Assembly (NCBI GenBank): GCA_949841325.1
Contig: CATKZK010000009.1
Location: 1-36,921 of the forward strand
Source of the DNA: an uncultured Bacilli bacterium
Lineage (GTDB): Bacteria; Bacillota_I; Bacilli_A; RF39; UBA660
Length of the DNA stretch: 36,921 nt
Reading direction: 5' to 3'
Positions within the stretch are counted from its first letter, which is position 1. Each line of letters opens with the position of its first letter. The notes beneath the pieces are model-generated. The model searched no databases and was not told the DNA's origin. It worked only from the letters and a program-made list of their open reading frames with translations. This document shows positions 24,275 through 32,494 of the stretch, piece by piece. The position numbers were made by a program, and so were the translations under genes.

Positions 24275-27200
24275 TTAAAATAAAGATAACTGATTAGACT
24301 CTGACATATTCTTAAGACAGCCTAATTCTTTTAGTTTATCTAAGGCAGCGTTGTTAACTTTCCCTCTCGTTTGTAAATCTTCTTGTGAGATAAAAGGATG
24401 TTCTTTTCTCGCCTTTACTATCGAAGCGGCAACGGAATCCCCAAGACCATCTAATGCTCTAAAGGGAATAATAAGACCTTTTCCATCATCTGTAATAACA
24501 AAATGTTTAGCATCACTCTTCTCAACGTCAATATTAAGGAAATAAAAGCCTCTTGCAACCATTTCTAAACAGATACACAAAGTTTCTCTAGTATCTATCT
24601 CTTTATTAGATGCTGCATTTCCTTTCGCATCAATTTCATCGATTTTATCACGAATGGCATCTTCTCCACGTATCATAGATAAAACATCAAATTGATCACG
24701 TCGTATTGAAAGAAAAGCGCAATAATACCATATCGGATGATGGACTTTAAACCATGCAATACGGAAGGCTGAAGTTACATAAGCAGTTGCATGGGCTTTT
24801 GGAAACATGTATTTGATTTTGCGACAAGATTCAATATACCACTCAGGGATATTGTATTCGCGCATTGTTTCAGCAAAACCTTTCCAACTCTCTGGATCCT
24901 TACTTGGTTTTCCCTTTCGTACAAATTCCATAATTTTAAAGGCTTTAGCTGGAGGCATTCCCCATTGGATTAAATTGACCATAATGTCATCACGACACCC
25001 AATAACATCCTTAAAGGGAACTAAGATATTGCCATTTTCATCTGGAGTACAAAGATCCCTGGCATTTCCTAGCCACACATCTGTTCCATGAGATAATCCT
25101 GAAATCTTAATCAATTCGGCAAATGTTGTTGGCTTTGTCTCTTCAAGCATTCCTAAGAGGAACGATGTTCCAAATTCAGGAACCCCTAAAGTCCCCGTTG
25201 GACAATATTTTCTTCCATTTTTAGAAAGCCCACGTAGACGATCTTTTTCAAGACCTAAAACTTCTGGTCCCGTAAAAATCTTCATCGTATCTAAATCTCC
25301 TAAATCAATAGCATTAACATCAATTCCTGATAAATCTTGAAGCATTCTTAAAACTGTTGGATCATCGTGTCCTAGTATATCTAGTTTTAAAAGGTCTGCA
25401 TCAATTGCATGATAATCAAAGTGAGTCGTTCTCCAAGCTGATGTTGGATCATCTGCTGGATATTGAAATGGAGTAAAATCCCAAATTTCTTTATATCCAG
25501 GAACGACAACGATTCCTCCAGGATGTTGCCCAGTTGTTCTTTTAACCCCTGTACAACCAACGGCTAAACGTTCAACTTCAGGAATACGTATCGAACTTTT
25601 AATAAGACCCTTTTTCTTTAATTCATCCTTTGCTGTAATATCTACTCCTAAAGATTTTGCTTCTATTCTTAAAATGTTATAGGAGCGTTCCTCAAAGTAT
25701 CCTTGTACATATCCAAAGGCCGTCTTTTCCGCAACCGTTCCAATCGTTCCTGCGCGATACACATTATCCGTTCCAAATAAGACTTTTGTATATTCATGAG
25801 CACTTGGCTGGTTATCTCCTGAGAAATTAAGGTCAATATCAGGAACTTTCTCTCCACTAAATCCTAAAAACGTAGCAAAAGGCATATCATTTCCCTGATG
25901 TACCATTAATGTATCACATTTTGGACAATTTTTATTAGGTAAATCATATCCACTTGGATAATCTTCAGCATAAGGTTTTCCTTCACTATTGCTAAATTCA
26001 TTATACTGACAATTTGGACAATAATAATGGGCTGGCAAGCCATTACATTCTGTAATACCCATCATACTAGCAACAAAAGAAGAACCAACAGATCCACGAG
26101 ATCCTACTAAATACCCATCATCATTGGAGTGTTTAACGAGTTTTTGCGCAATCAAATAGATAACGTCAAATCCTCCTCCAATAATACCACTTAATTCCGC
26201 TTTAGCACGTTCTTCTCCCTTTTCTAAATCTAAATCTGGATTTTCTCTCATCAACTGTTCTGTTTTTAATTTTACAACACCATCATATCCAGACATGATC
26301 ACTTCATGAAGGAATGTTGGAAAAAAAGCATCCACTTCCTCTTCATTCATCTCTGGGTGATCTAGGCGAATTTTCTCAATGACTAATTCATTAATTTTAT
26401 CCCCATAGAATTCTTGTGCAATGCGCTCTTCTATATTTCTTGGAAGCGGATTTCCATACATAGAATGCGCTTTTTCAAATACTAAATCACGACAAGTTTC
26501 TTGTGAATGTTCTATTATAGGTGAAAAGGGCTTATCAGGATAAACGACAACTTCTAACTCATCAAGAGAATCAATCAACTTATTTGGATTATCAATAACA
26601 ATCTCTTCTATCAACTCTTTATCTTTTAACCAAGCAAATTCTTCAAGCATTTCATCAGTTGTTCTAAAATGTTGAAATGGAATGTGTCCTCCCTCTGCTA
26701 GATTTGTCTCTGTATAAGGCGTCAAAAGAGAATATGTTCCTTCGCGATAATTGACAGTAATTAATTTTGCAATTTGCAACTTTCTAAGAGAAGTATCAAT
26801 TGTATATTTTTTATTTTCTTCGTTCTCTTTTCCCTTAATACTTCCCTCTTCTTGATTATATTTATCAGGCATATATAGGTTTGTTAGGTTCATACTCGTA
26901 ATCGGAATATCCTTAAAAGGAGTTAAAGCATAAATATATTTTAGCACTTTAATATCGACTTTATTTAGTTCAACACCTTCCCTTTGTGCTTTTTTAATTG
27001 CTCTTTCAATATGGTCTTTATTCTTATTTGTTTTACTACTTCCTGCTAAATATCTTGCTAGAGGATGTCTTCCCTTCCCAGGAACATTTTGATTGACAAT
27101 AATCTCTCGGTAAAGTCTATCCTCTTTTTCAATATGATGCACATCTCCCGTAGCAACAATTAATTTTCCTGCCTTTTTCGCACAAGTAATAATTTTCTTT

Positions 27201-30034
27201 ACGCAGTACTTTAAGTGTTCCATATTATTGATATCATGATTTCTTAAAAGATGCGAATAATTTTCAAGAGGTTGAACTTCAATATAGTCATAAAATTCGA
27301 TAGCACGCGTAAGTTCCTCTTCATTTCGAGTCTCTGCAAGATAAAAGATTTCCCCATTTAAGCAAGCAGATCCTACTAAAAGTCCTTTGCGATATTCATT
27401 GACTAACTTTCTTGGAATTTTAGCATTTCTCTGAATAAAGTTTGAATTGGCAAAACTGATGATCTTAAATAAATTTTTAAGTCCTTCATGGTCTTTGGCA
27501 ATAAAGGTCACATGGTAGCCAAAGTCATAGATATTCGCAGAATGCTCTGTATACGTTTTTCCAGGAATATTTTCATACATTTGGAGCCAATTCTCATGGC
27601 AACAAGGATATTTCCATACATAGTCTTTATTTCCATATTTTAAGAATGGATAGCAATTCTCCTCTTTTGGAGGTTCTTCCTCTTCTTCTAATGGACGAAT
27701 ATAGTTTTTAAAGGTACATAAATCCCCAATATTTTCTAACTTTTTATGATCATTTTTAAAGGCAATTTCTTCAAGTAATCCTAAATCATTTAATTCATTA
27801 AGCGTCTTTATGCCTTCAATCTGCTTTAGCATCTTCGTAAAAATATATCCTGTATTTTCTGAATCGACGTCTGCTCCATGGTGTTGTCCAACATAGATAA
27901 TGACATCAATACTCTTTTCCCCAAAAGTTGTCATATAACGAACACTGACGACATTCTCTGCTGGGTGAAGCGTAATCGTATTGTTAAAATCAATTAACTG
28001 GCATTCCCCTTTTAATTTGACTTCTATTTTAGCAAGATCTGTCTTACTTGCTTTATATACGGTATCCAAGTATAGCTCTTCGCGGATCTTCGTCATTCGT
28101 GTTTCCGTAGTTGCATCCACTGTTTGATATTCTACTTTATTAACTTTTAAAATAGACTCTCCATCTACTAGGATATCTTCAATTTCTTCACTTGCTTCCT
28201 CTTCAAGTTTAACTCCTGTCGTCTCGTTATCTTCATTATTTTCATCATCTTCTGCTTCTCCAGTATCAATCCCATAGAACTTTCCTAACGCTTTTAAGCT
28301 ATGTTTTTTTAAATCACGATTGATAATTCGTGAAAGCATAAGCGTATCTATAATTGGATTTTCTAAGACGCCAAGATGATATTTGTAATAAGCCATATCT
28401 AACATATTTTTATCGAATCTAGCATTATGGGCAACGAGCGGTGAAGAACCTATCCACTCTTTAAAACGCTTGATTACATTTTCTTCATTATCGGCATCCT
28501 TTACATCATCATCACTTATATTAGTAACTCGTGTAATGGCAGCATCAATATGATGCCCAGGATTAATCAGTTCATCAAAGCGATCAACCACTTCTCCATG
28601 CGCTATTTTAACACCACCAATTTCAATCATTGAATCTCCAAGACCTGGATTAAAACCTGTTGTTTCGGTATCGAATATAACAAACGTCGTATTCTCAATT
28701 TCCATATCACTTGCATTAAAACAGACATTTAAAGAAGATTCCACCATTTCAAGTTCTACACCATATCCAGCCTTAAAAGGTTTAAAATTTTGCTGTTCTT
28801 CTTTGGCTTCTTTAATATACTTCTCAATCTCTTCTATTCCTTCTTGATTGTCACTATTTTTAATATTTTCAAGAGAAGTTTCTAACTCACTAATACGAGC
28901 TGCTAATGCTTTTTTTCTTGTCTTATTGATTTCTGTTACTTTGGAAAATACGTGAGGAAATGACTGACATCCATCGTGATCAGTAATCGCAATTCCCGCA
29001 TGTCCCCAGTCACTAGCTAAAGAAACTAATTTATTTTCATCACAAACGCCATCCATCTGACTCATCATAGTGTGAGCATGGAGTTCAACTCGTTTGCGTA
29101 AAGCTTTATCTTTTCTTTTGATTTCAGGAGAGTCAATCGGCTCATAATGTTTAAATTGGAATACCAAATCCTTCGCATAGTCATCATATCTTACTTGCCC
29201 TGTAAAAGCAAACCACTTTCCTTTTTTTAATTCTTTACCAAATTTTACAAATTCTTCTTCATCTTTGGCAAAAGTTTTTCCTAATATACTTGAAGAATTA
29301 TCACTAATTTTTAAAGTAACGAGAAAAAGAGGCGTACCATCCTTTTTAGTGAGCTGTGTAAATTCCGCATCAAAAATATACGCTTCTAAATTAACCGCAT
29401 TTTCCTCTTGATTTAGAGAAGCAATAGAAACAAGGCCTTCTCTTTGATATTCCACTTTTTTGCGCATCTGCCATTTTGGTTTTGTTTCTTCTTTCATGAC
29501 AGGAATAGGAATTTTGACATTGGCTTTTTCCTTTTCAATTTGTTCTTTAATCTTCTCTACTTCTTTTTCATTCAAAATAAAGGAAATATCAATTCCAGAA
29601 ATGCCCATCTCTTCTAATTTTTTCATAATCTTTTTACATTCTTTTTTTAAAACATTTTCTTCTAACTTCGATGTAACTTCTATCAAAATAATATCATCAT
29701 CTAGTTTTATCTTGTCTTTATCGATTCCAGATAAACTTGGATTTTCTTCTACGACATCGTCAAAATAGTATAAAAAGTATTCCATGACAAGTTCCGGATT
29801 TAGTTCCTCATACGTCATTTGAATGAAGATTTTTTTTACATCTTCGGCACCATCTGCACACAATCTTCTCAACTGAAGCATCGATTGAATAGGAATAATT
29901 TCTTTCGCTATTATTCTAAGGGTCCAAGTATTTTCTTTTCGATTAACGACCATATCTTTAAGTGTTGCCTGTTCAAAGGCTAATACATCATTATAGTTCA
30001 CTAATTTAAAAAATCTTAAAAGTTTTTCATCCAT
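24275..30034 (-). CDS. polC: DNA polymerase III PolC, enlarged by several insertions
   Basis: The 1919-residue replicative polymerase of low-GC Gram-positives, about 480 residues longer than usual (about 1440). Domain order is standard: N-terminal domain, OB fold (about 215-300), PHP domain from ELHAHTMMSQMDG (about 317), DEDDh proofreading exonuclease (FDTETTG, D455/E457; AHNARFDKN, D541; HHGADVD, H719/D724) inside the PHP domain, then zinc-binding CPNC and CPKC, and the catalytic palm PDIDLNFSGDNQPSAHEYTK (about 1398), the GTIGTVAEKTAFGY region and C-terminal parts ending in DKLKELGCL. Extra segments, judged against the usual PolC, lie near residues 365-420, 592-714, 775-835, 995-1118 and 1208-1280. 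All catalytic motifs are intact, so the protein should be active. The ATG at 30034 is preferred over GTG at 30043 because AGGAAG lies 8 bases before it. Monocistronic. Confidence 0.97.
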   Translation of the reverse strand: MDEKLLRFFKLVNYNDVLAFEQATLKDMVVNRKENTWTLRIIAKEIIPIQSMLQLRRLCADGAEDVKKIFIQMTYEELNPELVMEYFLYYFDDVVEENPSLSGIDKDKIKLDDDIILIEVTSKLEENVLKKECKKIMKKLEEMGISGIDISFILNEKEVEKIKEQIEKEKANVKIPIPVMKEETKPKWQMRKKVEYQREGLVSIASLNQEENAVNLEAYIFDAEFTQLTKKDGTPLFLVTLKISDNSSSILGKTFAKDEEEFVKFGKELKKGKWFAFTGQVRYDDYAKDLVFQFKHYEPIDSPEIKRKDKALRKRVELHAHTMMSQMDGVCDENKLVSLASDWGHAGIAITDHDGCQSFPHVFSKVTEINKTRKKALAARISELETSLENIKNSDNQEGIEEIEKYIKEAKEEQQNFKPFKAGYGVELEMVESSLNVCFNASDMEIENTTFVIFDTETTGFNPGLGDSMIEIGGVKIAHGEVVDRFDELINPGHHIDAAITRVTNISDDDVKDADNEENVIKRFKEWIGSSPLVAHNARFDKNMLDMAYYKYHLGVLENPIIDTLMLSRIINRDLKKHSLKALGKFYGIDTGEAEDDENNEDNETTGVKLEEEASEEIEDILVDGESILKVNKVEYQTVDATTETRMTKIREELYLDTVYKASKTDLAKIEVKLKGECQLIDFNNTITLHPAENVVSVRYMTTFGEKSIDVIIYVGQHHGADVDSENTGYIFTKMLKQIEGIKTLNELNDLGLLEEIAFKNDHKKLENIGDLCTFKNYIRPLEEEEEPPKEENCYPFLKYGNKDYVWKYPCCHENWLQMYENIPGKTYTEHSANIYDFGYHVTFIAKDHEGLKNLFKIISFANSNFIQRNAKIPRKLVNEYRKGLLVGSACLNGEIFYLAETRNEEELTRAIEFYDYIEVQPLENYSHLLRNHDINNMEHLKYCVKKIITCAKKAGKLIVATGDVHHIEKEDRLYREIIVNQNVPGKGRHPLARYLAGSSKTNKNKDHIERAIKKAQREGVELNKVDIKVLKYIYALTPFKDIPITSMNLTNLYMPDKYNQEEGSIKGKENEENKKYTIDTSLRKLQIAKLITVNYREGTYSLLTPYTETNLAEGGHIPFQHFRTTDEMLEEFAWLKDKELIEEIVIDNPNKLIDSLDELEVVVYPDKPFSPIIEHSQETCRDLVFEKAHSMYGNPLPRNIEERIAQEFYGDKINELVIEKIRLDHPEMNEEEVDAFFPTFLHEVIMSGYDGVVKLKTEQLMRENPDLDLEKGEERAKAELSGIIGGGFDVIYLIAQKLVKHSNDDGYLVGSRGSVGSSFVASMMGITECNGLPAHYYCPNCQYNEFSNSEGKPYAEDYPSGYDLPNKNCPKCDTLMVHQGNDMPFATFLGFSGEKVPDIDLNFSGDNQPSAHEYTKVLFGTDNVYRAGTIGTVAEKTAFGYVQGYFEERSYNILRIEAKSLGVDITAKDELKKKGLIKSSIRIPEVERLAVGCTGVKRTTGQHPGGIVVVPGYKEIWDFTPFQYPADDPTSAWRTTHFDYHAIDADLLKLDILGHDDPTVLRMLQDLSGIDVNAIDLGDLDTMKIFTGPEVLGLEKDRLRGLSKNGRKYCPTGTLGVPEFGTSFLLGMLEETKPTTFAELIKISGLSHGTDVWLGNARDLCTPDENGNILVPFKDVIGCRDDIMVNLIQWGMPPAKAFKIMEFVRKGKPSKDPESWKGFAETMREYNIPEWYIESCRKIKYMFPKAHATAYVTSAFRIAWFKVHHPIWYYCAFLSIRRDQFDVLSMIRGEDAIRDKIDEIDAKGNAASNKEIDTRETLCICLEMVARGFYFLNIDVEKSDAKHFVITDDGKGLIIPFRALDGLGDSVAASIVKARKEHPFISQEDLQTRGKVNNAALDKLKELGCLKNMSESNQLSLF

Positions 30035-30065
30035 CAAGTACACTTCCTATTCTACCACTAGGTTT

Positions 30066-30094
30066 ATTATACTAAAAATACACAAGAATTTAAA
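30066..30094 (-). promoter_or_regulatory. Candidate polC promoter
   Basis: Minus-strand TTTAAA (30089-30094), 17 bases, TATAAT (30066-30071), about 32 bases upstream of the polC start and just downstream of the terminator at 30097-30133. The -35 box matches four of six positions. Confidence 0.55.
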
Positions 30095-30096
30095 GC

Positions 30097-30133
30097 AAAA
30101 AGAAAAGCTTAGATACAAAATATCTAAACTTTT
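30097..30133 (-). terminator. Terminator closing the repeat-bearing transcript upstream of polC
   Basis: A 13-bp stem (30103-30115 with 30121-30133) that is fully paired in the minus-strand RNA (one G-U pair) with a 5-base loop, followed by CTTTTTG. On the plus strand the same position would be an A/C mismatch, so the minus orientation is favoured. Confidence 0.65.
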
Positions 30134-30150
30134 TGTTGATGGTTTGAAAA

Positions 30151-30288
30151 CATTTCTTTGTTGTCATTTCTCTGTTGTTTAGCAGGTATTCTCTGTTGCT
30201 TTTCTCGCTGTTTTTCTAAGGTGTATTCTTTGTTGTCTCTGCTGTTTTGAAGTAATTATAATCTTTCTATGCTGGTTTTCTATGTTGT
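30151..30288 (-). repeat. Degenerate short direct repeats (RNA sense ACAACANAGAAA)
   Basis: About nine imperfect copies of TTTCTNTGTTGT on the plus strand. The clearest are a 14-base tandem pair at 30151-30164 and 30165-30178 (one mismatch), then 30187-30199, 30200-30212, 30224-30236, 30237-30246, 30264-30276 and 30276-30288. Spacing is irregular (about 12-25 bases), unlike CRISPR. The repeats fill the interior of the candidate transcript. Confidence 0.6.
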
Positions 30289-30340
30289 ATGATGCACTGT
30301 CTTAAGTTGTCTTACTTCGTATCAACCTTTCTCCCCATTA

Positions 30341-30354
30341 GGGTATTAATACCC
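30341..30354. promoter_or_regulatory. Perfect 14-bp palindrome at a predicted transcription start
   Basis: GGGTATTAATACCC is a perfect palindrome; with its flanks (CATTA on one side, TTAATG on the other) the symmetry almost extends to 25 bases. It begins about two bases downstream of the predicted transcription start of the minus-strand unit. It could be an operator, or a 5' stabilising hairpin in the RNA. There is no T-run, so it is not a terminator. Confidence 0.5.
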
Positions 30355-30362
30355 TTAATGAC

Positions 30363-30392
30363 ATTATAATATAACTCATAAAATGAATGCAA
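30363..30392 (-). promoter_or_regulatory. Promoter of the candidate noncoding transcript
   Basis: Minus-strand TTGCAT (30387-30392), an 18-base spacer and TATAAT (30363-30368). It lies downstream of the stop codon of the gene at 30417 and has no gene immediately after it. Confidence 0.55.
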
Positions 30393-30416
30393 TACTTTTT
30401 CGATATTTTTTAAAAT

Positions 30417-31736
30417 TTATTCACTCAAGTAAGTAATTCTCGCATATCCATCTCCTAGTTTAGCCGTATTTACAATAGCGTTAGCAGAGACATTTCCTGT
30501 TGAAACCGTCTTCGTACTTGCATCATTTGAAGTCATACATTGATAACAAACCATGACTTTATTTTTTAAGAGAGGATTTCCAATATAAGAAGATCCCCCA
30601 GCGCTTGAAGCTCGGCATCCACCTCCATAAAGTCCGCCTCCACCTCCAGAATACACGCAAGAAGCACCAATACCAAATCCTGCTGTTCCACAGTAATTGG
30701 CATCAGAACAACTCATTGCATATCCTGGAGAAGTCTGTGTTCCTCCATAGGCAAGATTTCCACTGACTGTATTTCCTGCAATGCCTCCTCCTGCACTACC
30801 AGGAACACCCAAATAGGAAGTAGCAGCATTATTGCCTCCACCACCTCCTCCAGCAGCTACAATTAATATATCACTTTTATAAGAAGCTAAATTTCTCAAG
30901 AGAGCATTTCTTAGAGAAATATGTGTAGCTCCTCCTCCTGATGCCTGCCTTGTATTACTATCTGCATCTGGGCTTGCGTTTCCGCCTCCATTAAAGCCTC
31001 CAGCTTGATAGACGTGATTTCCATTTCCAGAACCTGCTCCCCCTACGTAGATGTAAAGGGGTGTTCCTTTTGTCAAACTTATATCTCCTACAGCATACGC
31101 TCCATAACCACCTATTACACTTGAATTATAAGACCCACCTTGAGCTCCCCATACTTCTAGCTTATAATTGCCATCACAAGGTGTTTTAAATGTTTGAGAA
31201 GTATTTGTATACGCATATGTCCACGTATAGCCATCACTATATGTACAAACTCGACACTTAAAATCTGTTTTCTCTTTTGCTTCGGCAACCAGTTCATCAG
31301 ATGCCACTTCTTCTCTTTCATGGGCTTTTATTTCTAAACTACAAAGATGCGTTCCCTTTCCTTTGTCAATCTTTATAGTTCCCCATCGACTCGTTCTTGC
31401 CTTCAATAGTTGATCACTAAAGGAATTCGTCAATATAACCTCTTCATTATCACTTGCACAATTTAAAGTAACTTCTGCATCATATTGAAAACTCTCATTT
31501 ACAATCTCATATTCTAAAATAATACAGTTATCTATACTGGTATAGGAAAAACTCATCCCATCATCAGAAATAACTTGCAACTCTTCTTCATTTAATTGAA
31601 CCCGAGAAAATCGAACATTGATATCAGCCTGTGTTACAATTCCCTTTCCCTCTAAATATAGTGTATTGCTTACGGCTGCATATCCAATAGACATAAATAA
31701 AATGACAATCATTGGAATTATTATTTTCTTTATCAT
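30417..31736 (-). CDS. Secreted glycine-rich surface protein (ALK/LTK-type glycine-rich domain)
   Basis: A 439-residue exported protein. Residues 1-21 form a signal peptide or anchor (IKKIIIPMIVILFMSIGYAA), followed by SNTLYLEGKG; residues about 30-145 form a beta-rich domain with Cys residues; residues about 168-439 form a glycine-rich domain: TWTYAYTNTSQTFKTPCDGN, then YKLEVWGAQGG, YIYVGGAGSG, GGFNGGG, ASGGGATHI, DILIVAAGGGGGG, GGGGLYGGG and a final LGDGYARITYL. The pattern F-x-x-P-x-x-G-x-Y-x-x-E-x-W-G-A-x-G and the terminal GxGYxxI are those of the glycine-rich domain also found in ALK/LTK receptors and in many bacterial surface proteins. The role is unknown; adhesion or matrix formation is a guess. 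A second copy starts beyond the right edge and ends at 35769. An AGGTGAT box precedes the ATG. Confidence 0.8.
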   Translation of the reverse strand: MIKKIIIPMIVILFMSIGYAAVSNTLYLEGKGIVTQADINVRFSRVQLNEEELQVISDDGMSFSYTSIDNCIILEYEIVNESFQYDAEVTLNCASDNEEVILTNSFSDQLLKARTSRWGTIKIDKGKGTHLCSLEIKAHEREEVASDELVAEAKEKTDFKCRVCTYSDGYTWTYAYTNTSQTFKTPCDGNYKLEVWGAQGGSYNSSVIGGYGAYAVGDISLTKGTPLYIYVGGAGSGNGNHVYQAGGFNGGGNASPDADSNTRQASGGGATHISLRNALLRNLASYKSDILIVAAGGGGGGNNAATSYLGVPGSAGGGIAGNTVSGNLAYGGTQTSPGYAMSCSDANYCGTAGFGIGASCVYSGGGGGLYGGGCRASSAGGSSYIGNPLLKNKVMVCYQCMTSNDASTKTVSTGNVSANAIVNTAKLGDGYARITYLSE

Positions 31737-31757
31737 AAGACAGAATCACCTATAATG

Positions 31758-31763
31758 ATTATA
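31758..31763 (-). promoter_or_regulatory. Candidate extended -10 promoter of the glycine-rich gene
   Basis: Minus-strand TGGTATAAT (TATAAT with upstream TG) 22 bases before the start codon; no clear -35 box at the usual distance. Confidence 0.45.
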
Positions 31764-31832
31764 CCACTTTTTTTTGCACCACTAATAAAAAAAGTCAAGG
31801 ATATTTTGTCTAAATTATACACTTTTTCTGTA

Positions 31833-31854
31833 AACAAAAAAAGAAGATGACTCT
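31833..31854 (-). terminator. Terminator of the nfnA-nfnB-cyclophilin operon
   Basis: The stem AGAAGA/TCTTCT around a four-base GTCA loop is followed on the minus strand by seven T residues, immediately downstream of the cyclophilin stop codon. Confidence 0.7.
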
Positions 31855-31859
31855 TCTCT

Positions 31860-32474
31860 TTAATCAATAACCTTAATAGAGGCAATTTTTGGTTGATCTT
31901 CTTTCAAAACAGCCCCATTTTCACCTACTTCGATTTCATCAGCAATCTTATCGACAACTTCCATTCCACTGGTGACATGTCCAAAGGCAGCATATTTCCC
32001 ATCAAGAGAAGGATAGTCTCTTTGAACAATAAAGAATTGACTAGAAGCGGAATCATTTTCTCTACTTCTGGCCATAGAAATGACTCCTCTAACATGTTTG
32101 ATATCATTCTTTACTCCATTTTCACTAAATTCACCCTTAATTTTCTTTTCAGACCCACCAAAGCCAGTTCCTTCAGGATCTCCACCTTGAATCATAAAAT
32201 CTTTGATGATGCGATGGAAAGTTAATCCGTCATAAAAACCACTACTAGCAAGTTCAATAAAATTTGTCACCGTAATTGGAGCTGTATCTGCATCCAATTC
32301 TACTGCAATTTCGCCATATTTGATAATATTAATCACAATATGATGTTTTCCACTCATATACTCACTCTCTTTCTCAGAATCATTTTCTTTTTCTCCCTTC
32401 GCTGCTAAAAAGGTAATCACAAGAAGCAGCACAATAACAGCGATGAGGACAAAAACTCCAATATTTTTTTTCAT
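31860..32474 (-). CDS. Membrane-anchored cyclophilin-type peptidyl-prolyl isomerase
   Basis: A 204-residue protein with an N-terminal membrane anchor (MKKNIGVFVLIAVIVLLLVI, residues 1-24), a short charged linker and a cyclophilin domain facing outwards. The active-site region FHRIIKDFMIQGGDPEGTGF is canonical for bacterial cyclophilins, followed by SMARSRENDSASSQFFIVQ and AAFGHVTSGMEVVDKIAD. It probably helps fold exported proteins after secretion. No lipobox Cys is present, so it is not a lipoprotein. An upstream ATG at 32495 overlaps the nfnB stop, but the ATG at 32474 is preceded by AAGGATGTGAT, a near-perfect ribosome site, and starts the typical MKK signal. It is the last gene of the nfnA-nfnB operon, though its job is unrelated to theirs. 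Confidence 0.92.
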   Translation of the reverse strand: MKKNIGVFVLIAVIVLLLVITFLAAKGEKENDSEKESEYMSGKHHIVINIIKYGEIAVELDADTAPITVTNFIELASSGFYDGLTFHRIIKDFMIQGGDPEGTGFGGSEKKIKGEFSENGVKNDIKHVRGVISMARSRENDSASSQFFIVQRDYPSLDGKYAAFGHVTSGMEVVDKIADEIEVGENGAVLKEDQPKIASIKVID

Positions 32475-32494
32475 CTTTATCACATCCTTATTCA

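Larger units (their letters stand above)
30097..30356 (-). ncRNA. Candidate small noncoding transcript with repeated ACAACA-AGAAA units
   Basis: This 373-base gap between polC and the glycine-rich gene holds a complete transcription unit on the minus strand: a promoter at 30363-30392, a palindrome GGGTATTAATACCC at the predicted 5' end and a terminator at 30097-30133, giving an RNA of roughly 255 bases. No frame in it has a plausible start plus ribosome site; the longest stop-free stretch (Gln/Lys/Asn rich, ending at the TAG inside the terminator stem) has no start codon at its head. The interior carries about nine degenerate copies of a 12-14 base unit. It does not match tmRNA, SRP RNA, RNase P or 6S RNA features that I know. 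Alternatives are an eroded gene or a long 3' tail of the gene at 30417. Confidence 0.35.

Noticed and set aside
30105-30260. Stop-free Gln/Lys/Asn-rich frame on the minus strand within the repeat region, ending in the terminator stem
   Set aside because: It has no ATG, GTG or TTG at its head and no ribosome site; the in-frame ATG lies only nine codons before the stop. The composition is explained by the repeats.
30151-30288. CRISPR array
   Set aside because: The repeats are 12-14 bases, degenerate and irregularly spaced, with no spacers of constant length and no cas genes.
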